From assembly GCA_017521295.1 (NCBI GenBank), contig JAFXDF010000020.1, positions 34,262-98,261 on the forward strand: 64,000 bases of DNA, read 5' to 3'. Below, piece after piece: positions 8,017 to 16,029 of the stretch. A model generated the notes under the pieces. The model saw only the letters and a program-made list of their open reading frames with translations. It did no database searches and had not been told where the DNA came from. The translations under genes were made by a program, and so were the position numbers. The DNA is from Clostridia bacterium. Lineage in GTDB: Bacteria > Bacillota > Clostridia > Oscillospirales > Butyricicoccaceae. The first letter of the stretch is position 1; every line of letters begins with the position of its first letter.

Positions 8017-8599
8017 AGTCGTTTATTATTTCCTTTATATCGTGCTGTTTCCCATCTACGGCTTTCGCTTTGTAGGACGGGAGAACCTTCCTGAGGGCGC
8101 TGCCGTGGTGTGCGGCAACCATACGGCCAACATCGACGCCGTGTTCATCGCCCTGGCCAACGGCCCCAAGTGGGACTTTGGCATTATCGGCAAGGAGGAG
8201 CTGTTCCGCTTTAAGCCTTTGGCGGCCCTGTTCAAGTGGCTGGGCGGCGTTCCTGTCAAGCGCAACAGCGGCGATATGCAGGTGATCCGGGTTGGATTTT
8301 CCATTTTGAAGGCAGGGAAGAAGCTGCTGCTGTTTCCCGAGGGCACCCGGGTCAAACCCGGCATGGAGCCGGTGGAGCCCAAGCCCGGAGCGCCCATGTT
8401 TGCCGTCAAGTGCAACGCACCCCTGGTTCCCGTGTACATCCCAGCCGGCCGCAAGGCCTTCCGACGAAATACGGTAATTATCGGAAAACCCTATATGCCG
8501 CAATTTGAGGGCAAGCCCAGTCACGAGGACTATCAGCGAATGGCCGAAGAGCTGATGCAGCGTATTCACGCCCTGGCACCCAAGGAGCTGAACAAATGA
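8009..8599 (+). CDS. plsC: 1-acyl-sn-glycerol-3-phosphate acyltransferase
   Basis: PlsC transfers an acyl chain to lysophosphatidic acid to make phosphatidic acid at the membrane. The product of about 196 residues has a short hydrophobic N-terminus, the acyltransferase HxxxxD motif in GNHTANIDAVF and the substrate-binding motif LLFPEGTR, in the usual order. I start it at GTG 8009, which follows AAAGGAGA at a spacing of 6, rather than at the longer in-frame start inside cmk. It overlaps both the 3' end of cmk and the ATG of ispH, so the genes form a tightly coupled run. The cmk-plsC-ispH order is common in Clostridia. Confidence 0.9.
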   Translation: MYKVVYYFLYIVLFPIYGFRFVGRENLPEGAAVVCGNHTANIDAVFIALANGPKWDFGIIGKEELFRFKPLAALFKWLGGVPVKRNSGDMQVIRVGFSILKAGKKLLLFPEGTRVKPGMEPVEPKPGAPMFAVKCNAPLVPVYIPAGRKAFRRNTVIIGKPYMPQFEGKPSHEDYQRMAEELMQRIHALAPKELNK

Positions 8600-10530
8600 T
8601 CACACTTGCAAAACACGCAGGCTACTGCTTTGGCGTCCGCCGGGCGGTGCAGATGGCCGAAGACAACGCATCTCCGAATAATTTGCTCTATGCCGCCGGA
8701 CCGCTGATCCACAACCGACACGTGATCGAGGACCTTCGTAAGAAAGGTGTCATCACGGTGAACGATCTGGAAGAGATCCCCGACGGGGCACGGGTCATCG
8801 TCCGGGCCCACGGGGTTCCGCCGGAGGATTACGCCGTTCTGGAGAAAAAAGGCTGCCGGGTGCTGGACGCCACCTGTCCCTTTGTGGCCCGGATCCATAA
8901 AATCGCTGAGGAGGAAAGCCAAAAGGGAAGGGCCATTTTAATCTTTGGCAAGCACGGACACCCGGAGGTGGTGGGCATTGCCGCCCGCTGCAAGACCCCT
9001 CTGATCGCCGAAACCGAAGAAGATCTGAAGGAAATTCTTAAGAATTGGGCCGATCAGCCCATTTCAGTGGTTTGCCAGACCACTTTTCAAAAAGAAATTT
9101 GTTTAAAGTTTGTAAATATCGTAAAAAACACTTGTAATTCACCCCAGATATTTGATACAATATGTAATGCTACGGATTTACGCCAGACTGAGGCGCAAAC
9201 CCTGGCTTTGCGGTCCGATTTTGCGGTTGTCATCGGTGACCCTTCCAGCAGCAACTCCCAAAGCCTCTATCGGCTGTGCTCGGAATATTGTCCGAAGGTG
9301 CAGTTCATTCAGGACGCACAGGAGTTGGATCTGACTGGATTGAAGCGGTCAACCCACGCGTTCGTCACTGCGGGCGCTTCAACACCGGATCGAATTATTG
9401 AGGAGGTATATAGGAACATGACTGAAGAAATCAAGACCACCGGCGCAGAGAGCTTTGAGGAATTACTGGAGCAGTCTCTGAAAACTTTACATACAGGAGA
9501 AAAGGTGACTGGCATCGTTACCGCTATCAACGCTACCGAAGTGTCCGTTGATCTGGGTGTCAAGCAGGCTGGCTACATCCCCACCACCGAGCTGTCCGAC
9601 GATCCCACCTACGTTGTTGCTGATAACATCCACGTGGGCGACGAAGTCGAAGCCTTTGTCGTGCGTGTGAACGATGTGGAAGGCTGGATCATGCTGTCCA
9701 AGAAGCGTCTGGATGCCGTCAAGAACTGGGAGGTTCTGGAGGCTGCCGTCGAGAGCAAGGAGACCATGGAAGGCGTTATCGTGGATCAGAACAAGGGCGG
9801 CGTTGTCGCTCTGGTCAAGGGCATCCGCGTGTTCATCCCCGCCAGCCAGACCGGCCTGCCCCGCGAGGCTTCTTTTGACGCCATGATGAAGACCACCCAG
9901 AAGCTGCGCATCACTGAAGTCAACACCCAGCGTCATCGCGTTGTTGGCTCCATCAAGGCTCTGCAGAACGAGGCCCGCAAGGAAGCTCAGGCCAAGATCT
10001 GGGAGACCATCGAAGTTGGCACCGTCTATCAGGGCGTTGTCAAGTCCTTCACTTCTTATGGCGCTTTCGTGGATATCGGCGGCGTGGACGGTATGGTCCA
10101 CATCTCCGAGCTGTCCTGGGGCCGCGTGAAGCATCCCTCTGACGTTCTGACCATCGGTCAGGAAGTCGAGGTCTATGTCATCGCTCTGGATGCCGAGAAG
10201 AAGAAGATCTCTCTGGGCTATCGCAAGGCCGAGGACAATCCCTGGACCAAGTTCACCACCACCTATGCCGAGGGCGATGTCGCCAACGTCAAGGTTGTGA
10301 AGTTCATGCCCTTCGGCGCTTTCGCCGAGGTTCTGCCCGGCGTTGACGGTCTGATCCACATTTCTCAGATCGCTGACCGCCGCATCGGCAAGCCCGAGGA
10401 AGTCCTGCAGGTTGGCCAGATGGTCGACGCCAAGATCATTGGCATCGACGAGGACAAGAAGAAGATTTCTCTGTCCATCCGTGCTCTGCTGACCGGTGAA
10501 GAGGCTCCCGCTGAGGAGACTGCTGAGTAA
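8596..10530 (+). CDS. ispH: Fused IspH (HMBPP reductase) and ribosomal protein S1-like protein
   Basis: Residues 1 to about 274 are 4-hydroxy-3-methylbut-2-enyl diphosphate reductase, the last step of the MEP isoprenoid pathway. The three iron-sulfur cysteines are at positions 11 (GYCFG), 94 (ATCPF) and 190 (TICNAT), with histidines in HNRHVI, AHGVPP and GKHGHPEV. Residues 275-644 are four S1 RNA-binding repeats, for example TGIVTAINATEVSVDLGV, GVVKSFTSYGAFVDIGG and VKFMPFGAFAEVLPG. The fusion is known in Clostridia. The IspH 3' part is AT-rich, while the S1 part has the biased codons of a highly expressed gene. A strong AGGAGG and ATG (9418) lie exactly at the junction, so S1 may also be made alone. 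It is followed by a strong terminator. Confidence 0.95.
   Translation: MITLAKHAGYCFGVRRAVQMAEDNASPNNLLYAAGPLIHNRHVIEDLRKKGVITVNDLEEIPDGARVIVRAHGVPPEDYAVLEKKGCRVLDATCPFVARIHKIAEEESQKGRAILIFGKHGHPEVVGIAARCKTPLIAETEEDLKEILKNWADQPISVVCQTTFQKEICLKFVNIVKNTCNSPQIFDTICNATDLRQTEAQTLALRSDFAVVIGDPSSSNSQSLYRLCSEYCPKVQFIQDAQELDLTGLKRSTHAFVTAGASTPDRIIEEVYRNMTEEIKTTGAESFEELLEQSLKTLHTGEKVTGIVTAINATEVSVDLGVKQAGYIPTTELSDDPTYVVADNIHVGDEVEAFVVRVNDVEGWIMLSKKRLDAVKNWEVLEAAVESKETMEGVIVDQNKGGVVALVKGIRVFIPASQTGLPREASFDAMMKTTQKLRITEVNTQRHRVVGSIKALQNEARKEAQAKIWETIEVGTVYQGVVKSFTSYGAFVDIGGVDGMVHISELSWGRVKHPSDVLTIGQEVEVYVIALDAEKKKISLGYRKAEDNPWTKFTTTYAEGDVANVKVVKFMPFGAFAEVLPGVDGLIHISQIADRRIGKPEEVLQVGQMVDAKIIGIDEDKKKISLSIRALLTGEEAPAEETAE
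9132..9161 (+). promoter_or_regulatory. Candidate internal promoter inside ispH, upstream of the S1 part
   Basis: In the AT-rich 3' part of the ispH region there is TTGTAA (9132-9137), an 18-base spacer and TACAAT (9156-9161), a fair sigma-A match (4/6 and 5/6). Transcription would begin about 250 bases before the S1 start codon at 9418. It lies in coding sequence, so chance is possible. Confidence 0.4.
9401..9420 (+). promoter_or_regulatory. Internal ribosome binding site and ATG at the IspH/S1 junction
   Basis: AGGAGG at 9401-9406 stands 11 bases before ATG 9418, in frame with the fusion and exactly where the IspH domain ends. Initiation here would yield a free S1-like protein of 370 residues beginning MTEEIKTTG. 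The location at the domain border argues against coincidence. Confidence 0.5.
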
Positions 10531-10546
10531 GCAATCAAAAGAAAAC

Positions 10547-10573
10547 AGCCTCCGGTCGGTATGACCGGAGGCT
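10547..10573 (+). terminator. Bidirectional terminator between ispH-S1 and xerC
   Basis: A perfect 11-bp stem (AGCCTCCGGTC / GACCGGAGGCT) with loop GGTAT is followed by TTTCTTTTATT on the plus strand and preceded by an A-rich tract. It can stop both the rightward ispH-S1 transcript and the leftward recombinase transcript. Confidence 0.85.
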
Positions 10574-10578
10574 TTCTT

Positions 10579-11610
10579 TTATTCTTCATCCTCATCCGTT
10601 GGGCGTTTTTTGCTTTTGGTAGGGGAGATATGGCTCAGGGGATTGGCCTCGGAGGCATCCTTGAGGTTTTGGTCCACCACATGGGTGTAAATCATGGTAG
10701 TGTCCAGGTTTTCATGGCCCAGCACTTCCTTGAGGGTACGCACATCCACGCCGTTTTGATACATCAGTGTGGCGGCTGTGTGACGAAGTTTATGTACCGA
10801 ACAGTGTTTTTGGGACAGGCCAGCTGCGCCAAGATACTTCTTCACCAGGGCTTTGACCGTCTGCACATTGATCCGCTGGCCGAACTGGCTGACAAACAGC
10901 GCGTTTTTATGGCCGGCTTTTGGCGTGATCCGGTGGGGGAGATAGGCCTCAATAGCGTTGAGACAAGCCTGGTTTAAATAAACCATCCGCTCCTTATTGC
11001 CTTTTCCAAGCAGCCGCAGGCGGTCATCGGAGATATCCTGGAGGTTGATGCCTACAAGCTCGGAAACACGCATGCCGCAGTTGAGAAACAGGGTGATGAT
11101 ACAGTAATCCCGCTCTTTGTATTTTCCTTCGATGGATTCCAGTAATTGCAGGCTTTCACGAAGGGTCAGATACTTGGGCAGTGCGTTCTGGGCTTTAGGC
11201 ATATCCAGGCTCTTGGTGGGGTTTTCGTCGATCAGCTGCAGTTTGTCGCAATAATATTTGTAAAATCCACGCAGGGAAGAGACCTTGCGAGCTCGTGTAC
11301 GGACTTCGTTACCATATTCCGTTTCGGCACTTTTATGGTGTTTTGGCCGCTCTCTGGCAGTAAAAACAAGGAAATCCAGAACTTCTGCACGGGTAACACT
11401 ACGGACAAGCTCCAGGTCAACAGGGTCCAGCGAAATGGCCGAAAAGTCCTGAGAAGGGGAGGTAAGGCCCCTTTTTTGCAGGATAAAGCGGAAAAAAGTT
11501 CGCAAATCCAGATAATATTCGTTGACAGTTCTGGGAGACCGGCCCATAATAGTTTCCAGATAGACCAGATAATCCCGAATAACCGGTGGGGATTCCTTTA
11601 AATAATCCAT
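10579..11610 (-). CDS. Tyrosine recombinase, XerC/XerD type
   Basis: A 343-residue site-specific recombinase. The N-terminal SAM-like DNA-binding domain covers about residues 10-140 and the catalytic domain the rest. The catalytic set is visible: Arg in NCGMRVSELVGIN, Lys in LGKGNKERMVYLN, His and Arg in HKLRHTAATL, a second His in LGHENLDTTM and the nucleophile Tyr in IYTHV. This is the XerC/D pattern, and it could resolve chromosome dimers at dif or act on a mobile element. I see no clear dif core beside it. GAGGG precedes the ATG. It opens a more AT-rich block that also contains ogt and a MacAB-like pair, so an origin by transfer is possible. It is divergent from ogt. Confidence 0.88.
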   Translation of the reverse strand: MDYLKESPPVIRDYLVYLETIMGRSPRTVNEYYLDLRTFFRFILQKRGLTSPSQDFSAISLDPVDLELVRSVTRAEVLDFLVFTARERPKHHKSAETEYGNEVRTRARKVSSLRGFYKYYCDKLQLIDENPTKSLDMPKAQNALPKYLTLRESLQLLESIEGKYKERDYCIITLFLNCGMRVSELVGINLQDISDDRLRLLGKGNKERMVYLNQACLNAIEAYLPHRITPKAGHKNALFVSQFGQRINVQTVKALVKKYLGAAGLSQKHCSVHKLRHTAATLMYQNGVDVRTLKEVLGHENLDTTMIYTHVVDQNLKDASEANPLSHISPTKSKKRPTDEDEE

Positions 11611-11626
11611 AAAACCCTCATAAATA

Positions 11627-12118
11627 ATGGTGAAATCAATGTTGTACGAAAATATTTTGTATCATTTTCAAGGCGGATACTTGACAATTGTTTCTGATAA
11701 TCATTATATCAGAAAGATCCTGTTTGGCAAGCATGAGCTTGGAGAAGATATTCTGTTTGCGCCCGAACATCCGCTGCTGAAAGAGGCCGCCAGACAGCTG
11801 AACGAGTATTTTGACGGTCGACGAAATACCTTTGATTTACCAATTTGTCCGGACGGCACTGATTTTCAAAAATCTGTCTGGAACGGTCTGCTGCAGATCC
11901 CATACGGCGAAACCTGGACCTACGGTCAGATGGCAGCGTTTATAGATCGACCCAAAGCGTCCAGAGCGGTCGGCGGCGCGTGCCACAACAATCCGATTGC
12001 AATTGTGATCCCGTGTCATCGTGTGGTAGGCACAAATGGAAATCTTACAGGATTCGGCGGCGGATTGGAAATGAAACGATGGCTGTTGGAGCTGGAATCG
12101 CAGAATTGTACGAAATAA
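11627..12118 (+). CDS. ogt: Methylated-DNA--[protein]-cysteine S-methyltransferase
   Basis: This suicide enzyme removes O6-alkyl groups from guanine by transfer to its own cysteine. The acceptor site PCHRV (in IVIPCHRVVGTNG) is present about residues 125-129, with the helix-turn-helix block IPYGETWTYGQMAAFI before it and the closing GFGGGLEMKRWLLELE after it. The length of 163 residues is normal. Two starts are possible, ATG 11627 or ATG 11639; neither has a good ribosome binding site. The gene is more AT-rich than its surroundings. It is divergent from the recombinase, whose start is 17 bases away. Confidence 0.92.
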   Translation: MVKSMLYENILYHFQGGYLTIVSDNHYIRKILFGKHELGEDILFAPEHPLLKEAARQLNEYFDGRRNTFDLPICPDGTDFQKSVWNGLLQIPYGETWTYGQMAAFIDRPKASRAVGGACHNNPIAIVIPCHRVVGTNGNLTGFGGGLEMKRWLLELESQNCTK

Positions 12119-12131
12119 GATAATATGTAGC

Positions 12132-12166
12132 AAAACCGGCGTCCGTATGATTCGGGTGCCGGTTTT
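12132..12166 (+). terminator. Terminator after ogt
   Basis: The stem AAAACCGGC / GCCGGTTTT (9 bp), extended by weaker pairs around a loop of about 17 bases, ends in TTTTCTGTTATT. It lies 14 bases after the ogt stop. Confidence 0.7.
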
Positions 12167-12194
12167 CTGTTATTCTGGTTCAAACGCTCCCCTA

Positions 12195-12224
12195 AATTAT
12201 ACAAAATATTCATTTTGTATAATT
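12195..12224 (+). repeat. Perfect 30-bp AT-rich inverted repeat
   Basis: AATTATACAAAAT and its exact complement ATTTTGTATAATT (13 bp each) flank the 4-base loop ATTC. It sits between the ogt terminator and the 3' end of the ABC permease gene. It lacks a T-tract, so it may be a poor terminator for the leftward permease transcript or a protein-binding dyad. Confidence 0.6.
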
Positions 12225-12249
12225 AACTGTGCCGGAGAAAACACATCCC

Positions 12250-13416
12250 TCATTCTGTGTGAATTGCTTTGATGGGATCCAGTTTTGCTGCGCGCAGTGC
12301 CGGCAACATTCCAAACAACACGCCGCATACGGCAGAAATCCCAAGACTAATCAGAATACTTTCCCGCTGATAATGCAGCGCTGCATCAAACAGTTTCTGG
12401 AACAGACATACAATTCCATAACTACAGACAATTCCAAGTAATCCGCCAATCAAACACAGCAACATTGCCTCGCATAAGAATGTTTGCATGATTTCTCGTT
12501 TCTTCGCACCCAGTGCACGGTAAATTCCAATTTCCCTCGTGCGTGTATCGATGGATGAAACCATGGCATTCATGACGCCGATTCCCCCTACCACAACAGA
12601 AATCCCGGCAATTCCGCTAATCAGAAACGCTATCGTATCAGTAATGGCCGAAAAACTGTCCAGATACTGGTTCAGGTTTTCGTAAAGATAGTTCGTCCCC
12701 TCAGCTCGGTTCAGCTTTTCCAGCATGTTATCCGCCGCATCGGGATCATCCAGATTGGTGATCAATTTATCGGTCTGTGCGGCGGGATCCATAGTCTGCA
12801 GCGTAGTATAAGGCATATATACCAGATACGGCATTTTACCGCCGACCATCATGGAAATTCCGGCAGATTGCGATCGGATCACAGCGCAGATTTCCATCGC
12901 CTCTTTTCGGCCATTTACGGTTACATAGAGCGTCTTCCCAATAACATTGGTTCGTTTATATACTTTTTGTGCGAAATCTGCGTCGATCACAGCGATTTTT
13001 GCAGCTTCACGCACTTGTGCCGCAGTCGGCAGACTGCCATGATAGACTTCTATCTGAAAAACGTCACTTAAAGCCTGGTCAATGCCCAAAATTCCGGCGC
13101 TGGAAGAAAGATTGCGCAACTGGATCGTGCCCGATGCGATGGCCAATGGCATGACCGCATGCACACCGTTTGCAGACGCGATCGTTTCCACGGCTTGTTC
13201 GGAAAGCGACTCCCCTGCTTTGTGGTAAAATGCAACGCCGCCGACCCCTATGCGATCCAGCTCCTGCTGCACCGAATCCCCTGCCAACAATCCAAAACTC
13301 AAAACCGAGCTGACAGAAGTGATGCCAACGCAGATGGCTAAAACACAAAGTTTTGTTCGGATTCCGGCCCTGAAAATGTTTTTTCCCGCTAAAACCAGCA
13401 AATCAATGGGATACAA
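12250..13416 (-). CDS. MacB-like ABC transporter permease (FtsX domain)
   Basis: An export-type ABC permease of about 388 residues. After a first membrane segment (LCVLAICVGITSVSSVLSFGLLA) comes a MacB-type extracytoplasmic core domain (about residues 45-255) and then three FtsX-family membrane segments, with the conserved cytoplasmic block REIGIYRALGAKKREI and the C-terminal DPIKAIHTE. I start it at TTG 13416, 14 bases inside the upstream gene and behind GGTGG and AAGGAG; longer in-frame starts lie deep in that gene. It follows an HlyD-type adaptor, the MacA-MacB arrangement, but no ATP-binding subunit is nearby, so the ATPase must be elsewhere or lost. The block is lower in GC than the flanks. 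Confidence 0.82.
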   Translation of the reverse strand: MYPIDLLVLAGKNIFRAGIRTKLCVLAICVGITSVSSVLSFGLLAGDSVQQELDRIGVGGVAFYHKAGESLSEQAVETIASANGVHAVMPLAIASGTIQLRNLSSSAGILGIDQALSDVFQIEVYHGSLPTAAQVREAAKIAVIDADFAQKVYKRTNVIGKTLYVTVNGRKEAMEICAVIRSQSAGISMMVGGKMPYLVYMPYTTLQTMDPAAQTDKLITNLDDPDAADNMLEKLNRAEGTNYLYENLNQYLDSFSAITDTIAFLISGIAGISVVVGGIGVMNAMVSSIDTRTREIGIYRALGAKKREIMQTFLCEAMLLCLIGGLLGIVCSYGIVCLFQKLFDAALHYQRESILISLGISAVCGVLFGMLPALRAAKLDPIKAIHTE

Positions 13417-14413
13417 GACGAACCACCGCTCCTTCCCATTGCAAATCGGGCTGAAGCAGCACAACATCCTGCCTGCTCAGACCTTGTTTGATTTCCACTT
13501 GGTTTTCCAACTCGGAGCCGGTCTCAACCGCCTGTTTTATGATGCGTAGGCCCTGCAGCTTCAGGACATATTCCTGGCCGGTATCATCCTGACCAACGGC
13601 TTCATAGGGTAACAGAAGGATATTCTCACGGAGCGAAACTACGACTTTTGCCGCCGCACGATACCCGGGTTTTAAGGACGCGGGTTCCTGCAATGTGATT
13701 TGCACAGCAGTGTCATAGGTGGTCTGTCCGGTCAGCCGGGTCGTCTGTTTTGCATAGGGTGCGATCGCCGTCAGATTGCCAGGCAAATCATTGACCCCAA
13801 AGGCCGGTACCGACACATAGCAGTCCATGTCCTGATTCAGAAGTCCGATCACGTCCTCCCCTGCTATCGCTTCGATCTGAAGGCTTTCCGGAGAATACAG
13901 TTCCATGCAAGGCAGCAAGGAAGCGGCGATTTCTCCTATGTTTGCAGATATATTCATCACGATCGCCTCATCATTGCTGTAAAGGTAGTATACTTCACAA
14001 TTATTGATTTGTAAAGGAATATTTGTGTTTACGGTATTCAAGAGCTGTTCTGCTGCCGTCAAATCGCCTGAAAGGATGGCATCTTTTAGTTCTGCCATTG
14101 CCAAGGCTGAAGCTACCTGCTCCCCGGTGGCTGGTTCGGTCTGTTCCAGCTTCATGAGGCACTGCCCTGCGGTCACCTGCTGCCCTTCGGAAACATAGAT
14201 TTCCAGCACGCGGCTGCTGCCCCGTGGGTAAAGCCGCTGCAGTTCGGCGGCAAATACGCTCCCCTGCAGCGTTACGGTATCCTGGATGGAATTGACCTCC
14301 GGATATTGAAATTGCAGGGTCTCCCCTTTTTGTGTCTTGCTGTATGGACTGCATGTATACACAAACCCAAGCAGCAGGCCGGTTGCTGCTATGACAACCA
14401 TGATTTTTTTCAC
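13403..14413 (-). CDS. HlyD/MacA-like membrane fusion protein
   Basis: A 336-residue periplasmic-adaptor-type protein. It has a hydrophobic N-terminal anchor (IMVVIAATGLLLGFVYTC; the Cys is not in a clean lipobox), a biotinyl-lipoyl-like half motif (VLEIYVSEGQQVTAGQCLMKLE, about residues 69-90), a short helical hairpin and beta-barrel regions ending with the DVVLLQPDLQWEGAVVRL block common to this family. It starts at GTG with GAGGTGG upstream and overlaps the permease start by 14 bases. The substrate is unknown; in Gram-positives such pairs often export peptides or antibiotics, which is inference. Confidence 0.78.
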   Translation of the reverse strand: MKKIMVVIAATGLLLGFVYTCSPYSKTQKGETLQFQYPEVNSIQDTVTLQGSVFAAELQRLYPRGSSRVLEIYVSEGQQVTAGQCLMKLEQTEPATGEQVASALAMAELKDAILSGDLTAAEQLLNTVNTNIPLQINNCEVYYLYSNDEAIVMNISANIGEIAASLLPCMELYSPESLQIEAIAGEDVIGLLNQDMDCYVSVPAFGVNDLPGNLTAIAPYAKQTTRLTGQTTYDTAVQITLQEPASLKPGYRAAAKVVVSLRENILLLPYEAVGQDDTGQEYVLKLQGLRIIKQAVETGSELENQVEIKQGLSRQDVVLLQPDLQWEGAVVRLVSH

Positions 14414-14489
14414 GAAGCCACCTCATTTCTGCTGATATTCTTGCCTGCAAAGTACAAAATATGAGTACAACAGAACGGAGGTGGAACAA

Positions 14490-14624
14490 ATGCAAATTCC
14501 CTGTTCCGAGGAGCGCTGTGCCTATCAGACCTATGGGGAGTGTACCTTAAAAACCGTCACCGATGACTGTACCATGAATCAAAAATGCGCCTATTATCGG
14601 CCAAAGAGCAAAAAACAGCTGTAA
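14490..14624 (+). CDS. Small cysteine-rich protein of 44 residues (DUF1540-like spacing)
   Basis: A short ORF begins at ATG 14490 behind a strong GGAGGTGG (14477-14484, spacing 5). It encodes 44 residues with five cysteines at 5, 10, 18, 27 and 33 (C-x4-C-x7-C-x8-C-x5-C) and a basic tail (RPKSKKQL). The spacing resembles the small clostridial DUF1540-type proteins thought to bind a metal, but the match is by eye only. It is divergent from the HlyD gene. The stop codon lies inside the 5' arm of the radA terminator hairpin, so the two features share sequence. No function is known. Confidence 0.6.
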   Translation: MQIPCSEERCAYQTYGECTLKTVTDDCTMNQKCAYYRPKSKKQL

Positions 14625-14645
14625 GGGCATTTTCCCTTACAGCTG
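14610..14645 (-). terminator. Terminator of the radA operon
   Basis: A perfect 12-bp stem (CAGCTGTAAGGG / CCCTTACAGCTG, at 14616-14627 and 14634-14645) is followed, on the minus strand, by TTTTTT. It lies 11 bases after the radA stop. On the plus strand it overlaps the stop codon of the 44-residue ORF, with a weaker T-tract (GATTTTAC). Confidence 0.85.
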
Positions 14646-14656
14646 CTGATTTTACA

Positions 14657-16024
14657 TTATTCAAAGCACTTTCGGATAGCGCTTTGCACATCTTTCACAG
14701 GAATCAGCCGGATGCCCTCCATACCCCGAAGGCCGGACAGGTTGTCCTCTGGCAGAATGCAGGTTTTAAAGCCCAGGCGCTGAAGTTCCGCGATCCGCTG
14801 AGCCGCGCCGGTAACGGCACGCACCTCACCGGACAGGCCAACTTCGCCAAAAGCGGCCAGATCCTGGGGGATGCTTCGCTCCAGATAGCTGGAGGCAATG
14901 GCAAGAAGGACTGCCAGATCCACCGCAGGCTCGTCCAGATCCATTCCGCCCACCACGTTGATATAGGTGTCATAGGCGCCCAGAAGCATGCCTGCACGCT
15001 TTTCCAGAATGGCCAGCAGCAACACCGCACGGTTGTAGTCGATGCCGGCGGCCGTTCTACGGGCTGAGCCGTAGGCTGACTTGGTCACCAGGCCCTGGAT
15101 CTCAGCCAGGATGGGCCGTGTTCCCTCCAGTGTGGCCACCACGCAGCTGCCGTTGGCGTTTTCCGGCCGGCCGCTGAGCAGCGCCGCCGAGGGATTCTGC
15201 ACCTCGTCAAGGCCCAGATGGGTCATTTCGAACATACCGATCTCATTGGTGGAGCCAAAGCGGTTTTTGGTGGCCCGCAGCAGCCGATAGGAGGCATGGC
15301 GGTCGCCCTCAAAGTTGAGCACAGCGTCCACCATGTGCTCCAGCACCTTGGGACCGGCAATGCCGCCGTCTTTGTTCACGTGACCCACCAGGATCACCGA
15401 AACCGAATTGGTCTTTGCGAACTGCATAAGCTGCATGGTGCACTCCCGCACCTGGGTAATGCTGCCGGGAGCCGATTGCAGTTCGGGATTGAGCATGGTC
15501 TGAATGGAGTCCACGATCATGACCGAAGGTTTCAGCTGAAGTGCCGACAGCAGGATCTGGTCCATCTGTGTCTCGGCGCAAATGAGCAGATTATCTCCGT
15601 CAATGCCCAGGCGATCCGCCCGCATTTTGATCTGCGCCAGCGATTCCTCGCCGGTAACGTACAACACGGAAGAGCCCTCACAAAGGCTCCTGCAGGCCTG
15701 CAAGAGCAGGGTGGATTTACCGATGCCGGGGGCGCCCGATACCAGAACCAGACTTCCCTTTACCATACCGCCGCCCAATACCCGGTCAAGTTCTCCGATT
15801 CCGGTGGAAAACCGGACATCCTCGGTGCCGGCGATCTCTTTCAGTCGGACCGGACGGCTTCCGCCGCCGGGGGCCAGAATATTCACGCTTTTGGCATGCT
15901 TCTCTTCCCGAACGATCTCTTCGGCCATGGTGTTCCAGCTGCCACAGGACGGACATTTGCCGTACCACTTGGGCGAATCATAGCCGCATTCGGTGCATAC
16001 ATAGGCTGTTTTTGTTTTTGCCAT
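14657..16024 (-). CDS. radA: DNA repair protein RadA (Sms)
   Basis: RadA is a RecA-like, hexameric helicase that helps process recombination intermediates by branch migration. The 455-residue protein starts with a four-cysteine zinc finger (C10, C13, C24, C27), followed by the ATPase core with Walker A GAPGIGKST and Walker B VMIVDSIQT, the RadA-specific KNRFGSTNEIG motif, and a Lon-protease-like C-terminal domain (VDLAVLLAIASSYLER). It is the last gene of a long leftward run and ends at a strong terminator. Identification is firm. Confidence 0.96.
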   Translation of the reverse strand: MAKTKTAYVCTECGYDSPKWYGKCPSCGSWNTMAEEIVREEKHAKSVNILAPGGGSRPVRLKEIAGTEDVRFSTGIGELDRVLGGGMVKGSLVLVSGAPGIGKSTLLLQACRSLCEGSSVLYVTGEESLAQIKMRADRLGIDGDNLLICAETQMDQILLSALQLKPSVMIVDSIQTMLNPELQSAPGSITQVRECTMQLMQFAKTNSVSVILVGHVNKDGGIAGPKVLEHMVDAVLNFEGDRHASYRLLRATKNRFGSTNEIGMFEMTHLGLDEVQNPSAALLSGRPENANGSCVVATLEGTRPILAEIQGLVTKSAYGSARRTAAGIDYNRAVLLLAILEKRAGMLLGAYDTYINVVGGMDLDEPAVDLAVLLAIASSYLERSIPQDLAAFGEVGLSGEVRAVTGAAQRIAELQRLGFKTCILPEDNLSGLRGMEGIRLIPVKDVQSAIRKCFE

Positions 16025-16029
16025 CTTCC

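Noticed and set aside
11627..14624. Complete integrated element
   Set aside because: A recombinase gene and lower GC are present, but I found no flanking direct repeats, tRNA target, or plasmid or phage genes.
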